Part shown: positions 1-7,399 of the stretch, piece by piece | Layout: the number at the start of each line of letters is the position of its first letter | How positions within the stretch are numbered: position 1 is the first letter of the stretch | From: Silvibacterium acidisoli | GTDB lineage: Bacteria > Acidobacteriota > Terriglobia > Terriglobales > Acidobacteriaceae | NCBI GenBank assembly: GCA_022870745.1 | Contig: CP085323.1 | Span: 5,146,001 to 5,210,000 of the forward strand | DNA: 64,000 nucleotides | Reading direction: 5' to 3' | Translations under genes and position numbers: made by a program | Notes under the pieces: model-generated | Database searches by the model: none | Told to the model about the DNA's origin: nothing | What the model saw: only the letters and a program-made list of their open reading frames with translations

Positions 1-2
1 AG

Positions 3-284
3 GGTACCCTTTACCTTCCCCCATCCAAGACAGCAAAGACGGCCGCCCCCAAGCCGGATTCCGCCAAACCCAATATTCCAAAGGCCACTGAGGCGCCGAC
101 ATCGATGCCGGCGCCTCCGAACCCTCTTCCGATGAAAATATTCTTCGCCGCGGCGGCGCTGGCGCTCGTGTTGTCTACCTGCACCGGACTGTTCATGGCC
201 TGGGTGTACGCACGGAGGAAAATTCTAGTGGCTGGAGTGTTTGCGGCAGGCATCATCTGTCCGCTCGTAGCGCTGCTTCTCTAA
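3..284 (+). CDS. C-terminal fragment of a membrane protein (PepSY-TM-like?)
   Basis: The window opens inside this reading frame, which ends at TAA 282-284. The visible 93 residues are an alanine/proline/lysine-rich linker, then two hydrophobic stretches: about 20 residues around LALVLSTCTGLFMAW, a short basic turn (ARRK), and a final hydrophobic helix ending in ALLL. The linker, helix, basic turn and helix resemble the last segments of PepSY-associated transmembrane proteins, but too little is visible to assign the family. It is missing from simple ATG-based calls because its start lies outside the window. The opposite-strand frame at 11-256 is regarded as its shadow. Confidence 0.5.
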   Translation, partial: GTLYLPPSKTAKTAAPKPDSAKPNIPKATEAPTSMPAPPNPLPMKIFFAAAALALVLSTCTGLFMAWVYARRKILVAGVFAAGIICPLVALLL

Positions 285-558
285 GCGTCATCGTCCCCGT
301 GCCCACTCTCTCCGCCAGACCCTCAACGAATTCACCTTGATCAATCCGAGATTGGCGCAATCGTTGTTTGTTCGTATCAACGACGATGCGCCCAATCGGA
401 TAGCTCAGCTGCTCTCTGTACATCAAGGCCAGTAAACCTGGGCTGCGATACCGTGTGCAGTTCCGTCGAGTGCTGTCTTTCGAACATGTTCACTCTCCCT
501 CTTTCTACTCGTTGGCAACCATTGGCACGTGAGACTTAGCGGCGGCCGCGCAGAATCC

Positions 559-1140
559 TCAGCGCCTGGCAGCAGCGAGTTTCTTTAGCGCTGAGGATGT
601 AATTTCCCGGAATGCATCGCAAGTGCCTGAAACACGCGATGCAAGAAGCGCGCCGTGAACGACTGCCATGAAGGCATCCGCCTCGACGCTGAATGAATCC
701 TGGACGCGGATCTTACCGTTCTTCACTCCTGCCTCCAGGGTTTTCCTGATCCACTGCTTGAGACTTGCGAAATGCAGCTTGAGTTCAGCTGCTACTTCAG
801 CTGGAAGCCCCGGCAATTCGGCTGCCAAGAGAGCCGCAACACAGAATGGCTGTGTCCCGTCTGCAAGACACCCTTCCCAATACTTCACATAAGCACCCAG
901 GCGTTTGAGAGGGTCCTGAATATTCTTATCGATCGCCTGAGTGCCACCGATCAGGCCCTCACGGTGTTTTCTAAGAACCGCAACAGCCAACTCCGCCTTT
1001 GTTGGGAAGTGATGATGGATACTGGGCTTACGGATACTCACTCGTTCAGCGATATCGGCGTAGCTGAAACCCGCATATCCTAACTCGGCCATCAATGAAT
1101 GAGCGGCGGCGAGAATTCGATCTGCTGTATCGTTTTGCAT
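559..1140 (-). CDS. TetR/AcrR family transcriptional regulator
   Basis: This 193-residue protein has a typical TetR layout. The N-terminal helix-turn-helix (residues about 7-55) contains GYAGFSYADIAERVSI followed by KPSIHHHFPTKAEL. The rest is a variable alpha-helical ligand domain. The ATG at 1140 (protein begins MQNDTADR) is preferred over the upstream codon at 1179 because TetR proteins normally start 5-15 residues before the first helix. A 14-bp imperfect palindrome, CTACCAAGTGATAG, lies 14 bases upstream and is a reasonable autoregulatory operator. The gene points away from the SDR and RidA remnants, its likely former targets. The ligand is unknown. Confidence 0.9.
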   Translation of the reverse strand: MQNDTADRILAAAHSLMAELGYAGFSYADIAERVSIRKPSIHHHFPTKAELAVAVLRKHREGLIGGTQAIDKNIQDPLKRLGAYVKYWEGCLADGTQPFCVAALLAAELPGLPAEVAAELKLHFASLKQWIRKTLEAGVKNGKIRVQDSFSVEADAFMAVVHGALLASRVSGTCDAFREITSSALKKLAAARR

Positions 1141-1153
1141 TATGCCTCGCAGT

Positions 1154-1167
1154 CTACCAAGTGATAG
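1154..1167. promoter_or_regulatory. Candidate TetR operator
   Basis: CTACCAAGTGATAG is an inverted repeat with 6-bp arms and one mismatch, directly in front of the TetR gene that starts at 1140. Position and symmetry suit a TetR autoregulatory site. No binding data can be inferred. Confidence 0.4.
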
Positions 1168-1390
1168 GCGCCGGAGCAAACTGCGGCTTTCCGCGCTATG
1201 AAGTAGAGATGTCCGTTCAGTTGATCGACGCTCGGACGATCCGTTCCAGACTCATTCCCTCCTCGCATATCAAAACCGCCGCCCGTCGGCCGAGGATTAG
1301 AAGTTACGCAGGGAGTATGGGCGACGGGTGTCGCAGTTGGAAAGCCGTGAAGGAACCACTACAACCGCAATCCACTATCAACTGCGATAA

Positions 1391-1510
1391 CCAGATACCG
1401 TTATTGCCTTCGCTCTAAGCAGATGCTTGGCGCAGAAGACCACCGAAGCTCGCTACGTCACTGGTGAAGTGCTTCACGTAGACGGCGGCCTGCACGCAGA
1501 TAAATGGTAA
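1391..1510 (+). pseudogene. C-terminal remnant of a short-chain dehydrogenase (SDR)
   Basis: The frame ending at TAA 1508-1510 encodes ARYVTGEVLHVDGGLHADKW. This is the classical C-terminus of FabG-type SDR enzymes (xYxTGxxxxVDGG). About 20 further residues in the same frame (IAFALSRCLAQKTTE) look like the preceding helix. A stop at 1388-1390 closes the frame, and neither the Rossmann glycine motif nor YxxxK is upstream, so roughly 200 residues of a normal SDR are missing. It is a dead fragment. It ends four bases before the RidA remnant, as if a deletion joined the two genes. Confidence 0.75.
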
Positions 1511-1513
1511 TGG

Positions 1514-1875
1514 CTACCTCTATCGACGCTCAATGCGCTGGCCGCTGCGCGAGCACATCTCGGATCTCTGGACGCCATCGGCAAGGTGCTCAAGACCGGC
1601 GTCTACGTTGTAGCTACCGAGAATCTCACCAGGCAGTTCCCGAAGATCGCTGATGGGCTTCCGAATTGCTTCATGATGTTTCCGGCGAGGCTGGGCTTTC
1701 TGTTAGAAGGGTTATGGGGCTGACGAATATTCCAGTAGGAGTGCCCGCCATGGTGGAGCTACTCCTTGAAGTTAGGCAGGGGCTGCAAGCTAAGGGGCCT
1801 CTGAATGAATTCAGCAGCGGGAAGGTAGTGATATGCAGAACGAGAACAAACCCTCTTGGCGGAAAAATCGCGTAA
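1514..1875 (+). pseudogene. RidA/YjgF-like gene, 5'-truncated and frameshifted
   Basis: From 1514 the sequence encodes LNALAAARAHLGSLDAIGKV and VYVVATENLTRQFPKIADG. It then continues in another frame with ASELLHDVSGEAGLSVRRVM and GLTNIPVGVPAMVELLLEV. Joined, these match the C-terminal two thirds of the RidA (YjgF/UK114) imine-deaminase family: the conserved LGSLD..V.K..VY segment, the SVR arginine, and the closing P.G.P.E..LEV strand. The switch is at the GGG run near 1655-1657 and is explained by loss of one G. The N-terminal third is absent. The tail runs into the start of the flavoprotein gene at 1833. Confidence 0.8.
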
Positions 1876-2933
1876 CGGCTGAGTTGGATATTGAATACCC
1901 CATCATTCAGGGCGCTTTGGGAGGATTCTCTTCCGAGCGCCTTACTTCAGCGGTTTCGAACTTTGGCGCGCTTGGGACATTTGGAGCTTACAGCAAAGAT
2001 CCGGAAGGGATCAGGCAATCCATCGCGCAGATCCGCTCATTGACATCGAGGCCGTTTGCAGTAAACCTCTGGGTGTCTATGGAAGACGAGGCGGCCTTCC
2101 GGTCGAGCGAACTGGAGTTTCAAAGAAGCCTGTCTCACATCGAAAATGAACTAAGGGCTCTCTCCGCGCAGCCTCCTAAGTTCGAGCCTTATCACCCTGC
2201 CAATTTTGAGGATCAGGTCAGCGTGTTGATCGAAGCACGCGTCCCGGCTTTCAGCTTTATCTTCGGAATACCTCGTCGTGAAGTGCTTGACGAGTTCCGC
2301 CGAATTGGCACTACCATCATCGGTACAGCCACTACCGTAGCCGAGGCGAAAGCTCTCGAAGACGCCGGAGTCCACATTGTGGTCGCGTCTGGATTCGAGG
2401 CAGGGGGTCATCGCGGTTCCTTCCTGCGAGAAGCTGAAGAATCTCTGACGGGGACTTTTTCTCTGGTTCCTCAAGTTGCCGACGCAATCTCACTGCCGCT
2501 CGTTGCAGCCGGCGGGGTCGCCGACGCGCGAGGTGTGCGTGCAGCGTTTGCTCTTGGCGCTGAAGCCGTGCAGATGGGCACGGCATTCCTGGCTTGTGAA
2601 GGTTCAGGTGCCACTGACACACATCGTTCAATCATTCTGAACGGAGAAGCTTCCCTAACAGGACTTACCCGCGGCTTTACCGGCAGGCTCGCGCGAGGCG
2701 TACGAAATCGCATGATGGAAATGTGGAACTCCGCCTCTGAAGACATTCTGCCGTATCCTCTTCAACGACAAATGGTCCGAGCGCTCTCGATTCCAGCGCA
2801 GGCGGCCGGAAGAAGCGACCTGATTCCGCTATGGGCAGGCCAGAGCGCAAGCCTCACTCGTCATTCAGATGCCACGGAGTTCTTGAAATCTCTTGTCTCC
2901 GAAATAGAACGGGAAACGAAGCTCATCTTTTAG
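1833..2933 (+). CDS. Nitronate monooxygenase-like (2-nitropropane dioxygenase family) flavoprotein
   Basis: This 366-residue FMN-dependent TIM-barrel protein probably oxidises nitronates (such as propionate 3-nitronate) or reduces a related substrate, in the cytoplasm. Supporting motifs are PIIQGALGGFSS at residues 23-34, SGFEAGGHRG at 186-195 with the family histidine (His193), AAGGVADARGV at 225-235 and GAEAVQMGTAFL at 242-253 for the FMN phosphate. Length is normal for the family. The ATG at 1833 follows a GGAAGG-like Shine-Dalgarno sequence. It lies downstream of SDR and RidA remnants, so it may be the surviving member of a small detoxification or catabolic operon. Some homologues are enoyl-ACP reductase FabK-like, and this cannot be excluded. 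Confidence 0.85.
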   Translation: MQNENKPSWRKNRVTAELDIEYPIIQGALGGFSSERLTSAVSNFGALGTFGAYSKDPEGIRQSIAQIRSLTSRPFAVNLWVSMEDEAAFRSSELEFQRSLSHIENELRALSAQPPKFEPYHPANFEDQVSVLIEARVPAFSFIFGIPRREVLDEFRRIGTTIIGTATTVAEAKALEDAGVHIVVASGFEAGGHRGSFLREAEESLTGTFSLVPQVADAISLPLVAAGGVADARGVRAAFALGAEAVQMGTAFLACEGSGATDTHRSIILNGEASLTGLTRGFTGRLARGVRNRMMEMWNSASEDILPYPLQRQMVRALSIPAQAAGRSDLIPLWAGQSASLTRHSDATEFLKSLVSEIERETKLIF

Positions 2934-3054
2934 CAGGAGGAGGTTCTGCGAACGACGAAGAAGAAGCAACGGCAATTGAAAAGATGTGGCAAGAAGCAAG
3001 ATCGACGCCGGTCCCTCTGTGGTTTAGAGAATAGATCGATGCCAGCCCTGGCAG

Positions 3055-3666
3055 TCACTTCTTCCCTGAAACGGCGGCTTTCCTGGCCCGGAAAGCCGCA
3101 ACTCTTGCCCGGGTGCCGCACGTCTCAGCGTTACACCAACGACGCTTGTGGCTCTTTGTCTGATCCAGAAACCAGAGAACACAAACATCCCCTTCGCACT
3201 GACGAATGAGATCAAAGTTTCCATTCGCGAGAAGCTCCGCAATCTCTTCAGTGACAGGTGCAAGAAACTCAATCGGATTGGTTGCGTGGTAGCTGCGGAC
3301 AATCTGTAGATTGTCTTTGACCTGATTGAGGCTTAAATGGCTGGTAGAAAGCGCAAGAAGGCGATTGAGTTCCCTTGGCACAATGCGCTTGCCAGCCTTC
3401 TTCAACTGAACCGCTTCAAGCATTACGTCACGCAGATGCCTCGCGGCAAAAAGCAGAGCGCCTTCCTTTAGCGGCTTATCAAGGGCCGGTTCAGATACCC
3501 TCATGCTCTTCATCCAGGCTCTCACGTCCGAGTCTGTTTGAAGTGTCTCCGCCAGAACCCCGTCCTGCATCCGGGAAGTGTTCAGGAAATTGATCGCAAT
3601 GTGACCGCCCAGGTGATCGACATCGCTCGCAACGCGCGCTCTACTTCCATTGGCAGCTTTTTTCAT
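3055..3666 (-). CDS. ABATE/CGNR zinc-finger putative transcriptional regulator
   Basis: This 203-residue cytoplasmic protein has an N-terminal ABATE-type domain (GGHIAINFLNT at about residues 20-30, then a helical stretch) and a C-terminal CGNR-type zinc finger. The finger ligands are Cys157, Cys162, Cys178 and Cys183, followed by a basic tail (TRARVAAFRARK). The usual CGNR tetrapeptide reads CGTR here. Proteins of this build are thought to bind DNA as stress- or ligand-responsive regulators, but few are characterised. The ATG at 3666 lies five bases after the stop of an alpha/beta hydrolase remnant on the same strand, so the two were probably co-transcribed. Confidence 0.85.
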   Translation of the reverse strand: MKKAANGSRARVASDVDHLGGHIAINFLNTSRMQDGVLAETLQTDSDVRAWMKSMRVSEPALDKPLKEGALLFAARHLRDVMLEAVQLKKAGKRIVPRELNRLLALSTSHLSLNQVKDNLQIVRSYHATNPIEFLAPVTEEIAELLANGNFDLIRQCEGDVCVLWFLDQTKSHKRRWCNAETCGTRARVAAFRARKAAVSGKK

Positions 3667-3670
3667 ACTC

Positions 3671-3921
3671 TCACTCTATGCATTCGATGGGATAGGCGAA
3701 ACCACGCAAATCGGGAGCCGCGACAGTGAAGTCCTCCGTGAGGCGTGTAATGGGTTTATACCAGTAACAGTGATTCCTGGCGTGCCATGGAGCAGAAGTG
3801 GCGGTTCCCTTTTTCCGGCGGCTACATAGTGTATTCGGATGCAGCTCACATAAGCCCGGCCGTGTGTCACCGCGACACCTTGGTGGTCACAAATTTCTGC
3901 CATATTTAACTCCAAGCGCAA
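3671..3921 (-). pseudogene. Alpha/beta hydrolase (epoxide hydrolase-like) remnant
   Basis: On the minus strand the frame from 3921 reads IRIHYVAAGKREPPLLLHGT, the beta-strand and HG oxyanion segment that begins alpha/beta hydrolases. After a frame change near 3780 it continues as CYWYKPITRLTEDFTVAAPD, then LRGFAYPIECIE and a TGA at 3671-3673. The second part is the expected W-x8-L-x3-FxVxAPDxRGxG block. The nucleophile elbow, acid and catalytic histidine are all missing, so the gene is both frameshifted and cut to roughly the first quarter. Confidence 0.8.
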
Positions 3922-4263
3922 AAACAGGCGATATAGACAATGTAATGTCCATAATAATCAATAACCGTTACGACTATGATGCTGCCTCGAGGTGAGCGAT
4001 TCACTAATCTCTGGCGGAGTCGAGCTTTGTCAGGCGACAAAAGCACATCATGTTGGTAGCGACCCCAATGTCGATCTTTACGACCCCGATCTGTGAACTG
4101 ACGAGCATCGTTTCTTAAATGCATATTTTTTTACGCTTTTGCGTAACCTTTGCACGACCATTGACTCTCAATGCTGTCCACAGTTCAGGTCCTCATTGCA
4201 ACTGTTCGTTTGTAGCAGGATGCGGGAGCGGCACGTCTGGATGTGGCGCAGAGGAGATTGATC
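3922..4263. other. Intergenic region, AT-richer, no gene seen
   Basis: No convincing coding sequence was found; the 72-codon minus-strand frame across 3906-4124 has no recognisable content. The stretch is richer in A+T than its surroundings and probably contains the promoter of the propeller gene at 4264. It includes a perfect short inverted repeat, TTACGC-TTTT-GCGTAA, at 4131-4146, which could be an operator or a small hairpin. Confidence 0.5.
4131..4146. promoter_or_regulatory. Perfect inverted repeat upstream of propeller gene
   Basis: TTACGC and GCGTAA are separated by TTTT, giving a 16-bp palindromic unit about 118 bases before the start at 4264. It may be a regulator-binding site; its partner is unknown. 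Confidence 0.3.
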
Positions 4264-5394
4264 ATGTTAAAGCTAGGTCGTAGCATCCTTGCGGTTGCGC
4301 TCAGTGTCGGCGCATTCGTACCGACGATGTATGGCGCAGTTGACGCCCCCAACACTGCCACCGTCTACGTAATGACCAATTCTGCAGAACATAATGAAGT
4401 CGTGGCCTATTCCCGTGAGTATGATGGCCGCTTTTCCGAGAGACACCGATACAGCACGAACGGGCGCGGCAGCGGTGGGACAAACGATCCTCTGCAGTCG
4501 CAGGGTTCGCTCACCTTCAGCAGCGATCATCATCTCCTCTTTGCAGTGAACGCAGGGAGCGGTACGCTGACAAGCTTCCTGGTTGGACCGAGAGGGCAGC
4601 TCCTGCTCGTTGACACTGTACCTTCAGGTGGCAGTGAACCGCTTGCCGTTGCATCATGGCAGAACCGGGTTTATGTGCTCAACGGCGCGGCCGCAGGTAC
4701 CGTCGTCGGATTCGTTGCGGACCCGGTTGGGCGACTCCGGCAGGTTCCGGATGCTACAGCCTTCCTCAGTGCAACATCAGCTGGCGGCTCTTCCATCTCG
4801 ATTGCTCCAAACGGCAGGTTTCTTGTTGTCACAGAGCGTTTGACGAACAACTTCGACAGCTTCGCGATCCAACCGGATGGAAAACTTGGTCCGATCCAGA
4901 CAGCGGCAAGCCCTGTACCTGGCATCTTCTCTGGACGCTTCGATCTGTCGGGCCGATTGATCCTCTCCTCGACTGGCCCTGCCGGCAGTACTGACTCGAC
5001 AATCTCCTCCTTCTCCCTCAGTAGCAACGGAACATTGATCCCGGTGACACAGAGCTTGCAGACCTTCGGCAGTGCGAATTGCTGGAACGCGATCACGCCC
5101 AACGGCAAGTTCGCTTATGTTTCAAACGCTGGCTCATCCACAATCTCCGGCTTCACGATTGGCGCTAAAGGCACACTGCAGCCAATTGGTTCCACGATCG
5201 TAGCCACGCAGCCTGAAGGCTCTACTAACCTCGACATCACGATTAGCGGAGACGGCACCAGCCTGTACGCCCTTAATTCGATGGTAGGTACTATCGGGGT
5301 CTTCAAGATCAACGCTGATGGGACATTGACACCCGAAGGCGATATCGAGGGACTCCCCAAGAACGTCGGTTTCAACGGTATCGCAGCCTACTAG
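4264..5394 (+). CDS. Secreted beta-propeller protein (lactonase/YVTN type)
   Basis: This 376-residue exported protein has a hydrophobic signal segment at residues about 6-27, then regularly repeated blade motifs (ISIAPNGRFLVVTE, AITPNGKFAYVSNAGSSTIS, TISGDGTSLYALN). This fits the seven-bladed fold shared by 6-phosphogluconolactonase-like and YVTN proteins. The substrate is unknown and the lactonase name is only a family label. The ATG at 4264 is chosen over 4243 because GAGGAG lies nine bases upstream. A strong intrinsic terminator follows the stop. It is the first gene of the glycan-related region but shares no visible operator with it. Confidence 0.8.
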   Translation: MLKLGRSILAVALSVGAFVPTMYGAVDAPNTATVYVMTNSAEHNEVVAYSREYDGRFSERHRYSTNGRGSGGTNDPLQSQGSLTFSSDHHLLFAVNAGSGTLTSFLVGPRGQLLLVDTVPSGGSEPLAVASWQNRVYVLNGAAAGTVVGFVADPVGRLRQVPDATAFLSATSAGGSSISIAPNGRFLVVTERLTNNFDSFAIQPDGKLGPIQTAASPVPGIFSGRFDLSGRLILSSTGPAGSTDSTISSFSLSSNGTLIPVTQSLQTFGSANCWNAITPNGKFAYVSNAGSSTISGFTIGAKGTLQPIGSTIVATQPEGSTNLDITISGDGTSLYALNSMVGTIGVFKINADGTLTPEGDIEGLPKNVGFNGIAAY

Positions 5395-5442
5395 TCTTTT
5401 AAAAAGCTACACTTCGCTTCTTCAAATGAGCTTGAGGCAAAA

Positions 5443-5487
5443 AGGCAGGGATGACGTTGGACCGAACGTCATCCCTGCCTTTATTTA
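5443..5487 (+). terminator. Intrinsic terminator after propeller gene
   Basis: A perfect 16-bp stem (5443-5458 pairing with 5465-5480) with a six-base loop GGACCG is followed by TTATTTAT. On the minus strand the stem is followed by only a few T residues, so it mainly serves the plus-strand gene. Confidence 0.9.
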
Positions 5488-5689
5488 TCCTTAGCGCGGC
5501 GAAGTCTATCGCACTGAGAGCTACTTCAATCCTGCCTCCGCAACCGACCAAATCAGCGGCTTCTGATCGATCGTCGTTTCGACAAACTCCCATAAACTCT
5601 CGATACACGGTTTTCAAACCAGCGTAGCGCCGTAATCGCGTATCGCAAACGCAATGCCATGTACTTCGGGCTACGCTCTACAAAAGATG

Positions 5690-7300
5690 CTAAGGCTGGA
5701 AAGCGACCGGAGGGGGACCCGCTTCCCGATAGGGTTCGTACCAGTTGTGCTGTTTCGACCACTTCGTTGTGTACTTCTTATTCTGTGGACCGGTGGGCAG
5801 GCTGTCTTCTGAGCGAATCACCCACATCAGCAGTTCGGCCATCAAGGCCGCCTGCTCTTTCGCATGTTCTGGCTTGTTGAAGAGGTTGTTCAATTCACAT
5901 GGGTCGCTGTGCAGATTGAAGAGTTCGCCATAACCCATCATGTCGTAAACGAGCTTCCAATCGCCCATGCGCACCATCTTTTGATTACCGCTCAGCGTAA
6001 CCTTATTGAGCTCGTCGAACGACGCACCGTGAGGGTCCTCACCTGTGGAGTAAGGTACGTTGTCCGCATTTGTGTAGTAGAGGCCGCCCAGGCCGACGCT
6101 ACTGTAAATACTGCGGAATTCTTCAGCGGGATAGGACTGTCCGGTGAGAAGAGGCCATAGGCTTCTTCCCTGCACCCCATGCGGAATTTCGGCTCCCATG
6201 ACCTCGCACATCGTTGGCATGAGATCGGCCATCGACGTGAATACCCGTTGCACCTCGGCGCTGTGCTTAATGCCGCCGCCAAACCATATCTGAGGCGTGT
6301 GGGTTACAGTCTCCCTCAGGTCGAGTCCCTTGTGCCCTAATCCAAAGTTCATCAGGGCATCGCCGTGATCTGAGGTGAAGACTACGACCGTGTTCTTCAT
6401 GAGGTCTTTGGCTTCGAGATGTTCGACTAGCCGCTTGACCTGGTCGTCGATGAGCCGCAGCATCCCCATGTAGTTCGAAAGATAGCGCCGCCATAAGCGC
6501 TCGGTCTGAGGGGACGCGTCCTGCTGCATGCGGTATTCCCACTGCATACGGAATCCCACTTCAGGCAGCTTCTCCGGCCCGGCGCAGCGCCCCGGGATCG
6601 ACTCCGGAGGAAACATATTCCAGTAAGGTGTGGGTACCTGCTCGGGATTGTGTGGTTCGGGCACGCTCACCTGAACCAAGAACGGTTGAGAACCTGCGCC
6701 GTCGATAAACGTCATGGCATCTGAAACGATGCGGTAGGGCAACTGGGTTTCGAGCGGAAACGGTGTTGGCTTGTCGACTACGTTGAAATGAGCATCGGTA
6801 AGGTATTGATCGAATTCCGCATTCTTAGAGCCGGGTTCATGCGGTCCGCCGGTGTGTGTGTACTCACGCCAGACGTCTACGTTTTCTTTCTTCAGATAGG
6901 TATGGTTCTTACCGCAAAGCGCCGTTTTGTAACCCTGCTCATGCGCAACCTGATAGATATCCTTTTCGAAGTACGCCTCGCCCGCCATGAGATTGTTCCG
7001 CACATGATGCGCGTTCGTCCAACGGCCGGTGAGCATCGATACTCGACTTGGCACACAAAGCGGCGCGGTGCAATAGTTGCGCTCAAAACCGACGCCCTCT
7101 GACTGCAGGCGGTCAAGGGTTGGACTCGTATCGAGCGGATATCCCGTGCCCTTGCTAAGGCCGTAAGTGCGCTGATCGGCAATGAAGATGATGATATTCG
7201 GGCGGGATGATGCGGTTGTATCCTGACCAAATAGTCGCAGGCTTCCATTGGCAGCTGCGCATGCCATCGCTCCCAGCTTTATAAAATTTCGCCGTTCCAA
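5690..7300 (-). CDS. Tat-exported formylglycine-type sulfatase
   Basis: This 536-residue S1-type (alkaline phosphatase superfamily) sulfatase removes sulfate esters, most likely from sugars, in the periplasm. The start carries a Tat signal (ERRNFIKLG). The first metal site is NIIIFIADQRTYG. The active-site motif LCVPSR has Cys82, which would be converted to formylglycine; TSDHGD supplies later metal ligands. The TTG at 7300 is preferred because GGGAGGCG precedes it at good spacing. The longer GTG start at 7348 falls inside the upstream gene's terminator stem. It lies 100 bases downstream of the TonB receptor gene on the same strand and is probably partly co-expressed with it. Confidence 0.9.
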   Translation of the reverse strand: MERRNFIKLGAMACAAANGSLRLFGQDTTASSRPNIIIFIADQRTYGLSKGTGYPLDTSPTLDRLQSEGVGFERNYCTAPLCVPSRVSMLTGRWTNAHHVRNNLMAGEAYFEKDIYQVAHEQGYKTALCGKNHTYLKKENVDVWREYTHTGGPHEPGSKNAEFDQYLTDAHFNVVDKPTPFPLETQLPYRIVSDAMTFIDGAGSQPFLVQVSVPEPHNPEQVPTPYWNMFPPESIPGRCAGPEKLPEVGFRMQWEYRMQQDASPQTERLWRRYLSNYMGMLRLIDDQVKRLVEHLEAKDLMKNTVVVFTSDHGDALMNFGLGHKGLDLRETVTHTPQIWFGGGIKHSAEVQRVFTSMADLMPTMCEVMGAEIPHGVQGRSLWPLLTGQSYPAEEFRSIYSSVGLGGLYYTNADNVPYSTGEDPHGASFDELNKVTLSGNQKMVRMGDWKLVYDMMGYGELFNLHSDPCELNNLFNKPEHAKEQAALMAELLMWVIRSEDSLPTGPQNKKYTTKWSKQHNWYEPYREAGPPPVAFQP

Positions 7301-7328
7301 GTGTCGCCTCCCAGGCTCAGGTTCTCGA

Positions 7329-7374
7329 AAAAATTTACAGACACGCACGTTAATGAATCAACGTGCGTGTCTGT
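7329..7374 (-). terminator. Terminator hairpin between TonB receptor and sulfatase genes
   Basis: A perfect 15-bp stem (7337-7351 with 7360-7374) has an eight-base loop. On the minus strand it is followed by AAATTTTTT. It would attenuate read-through from the TonB receptor gene into the sulfatase gene, a usual way to make more receptor than enzyme. Confidence 0.85.
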
Positions 7375-7399
7375 CGGAGGAAGAACATTGCTGCACTTT

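Noticed and set aside
271..435. Plus-strand frame ending at TAA 433-435 with protein-like composition (FVRINDDAPNRIAQLL)
   Set aside because: It might be another gene remnant, but I cannot match it to a family and it has no start; too weak to call.
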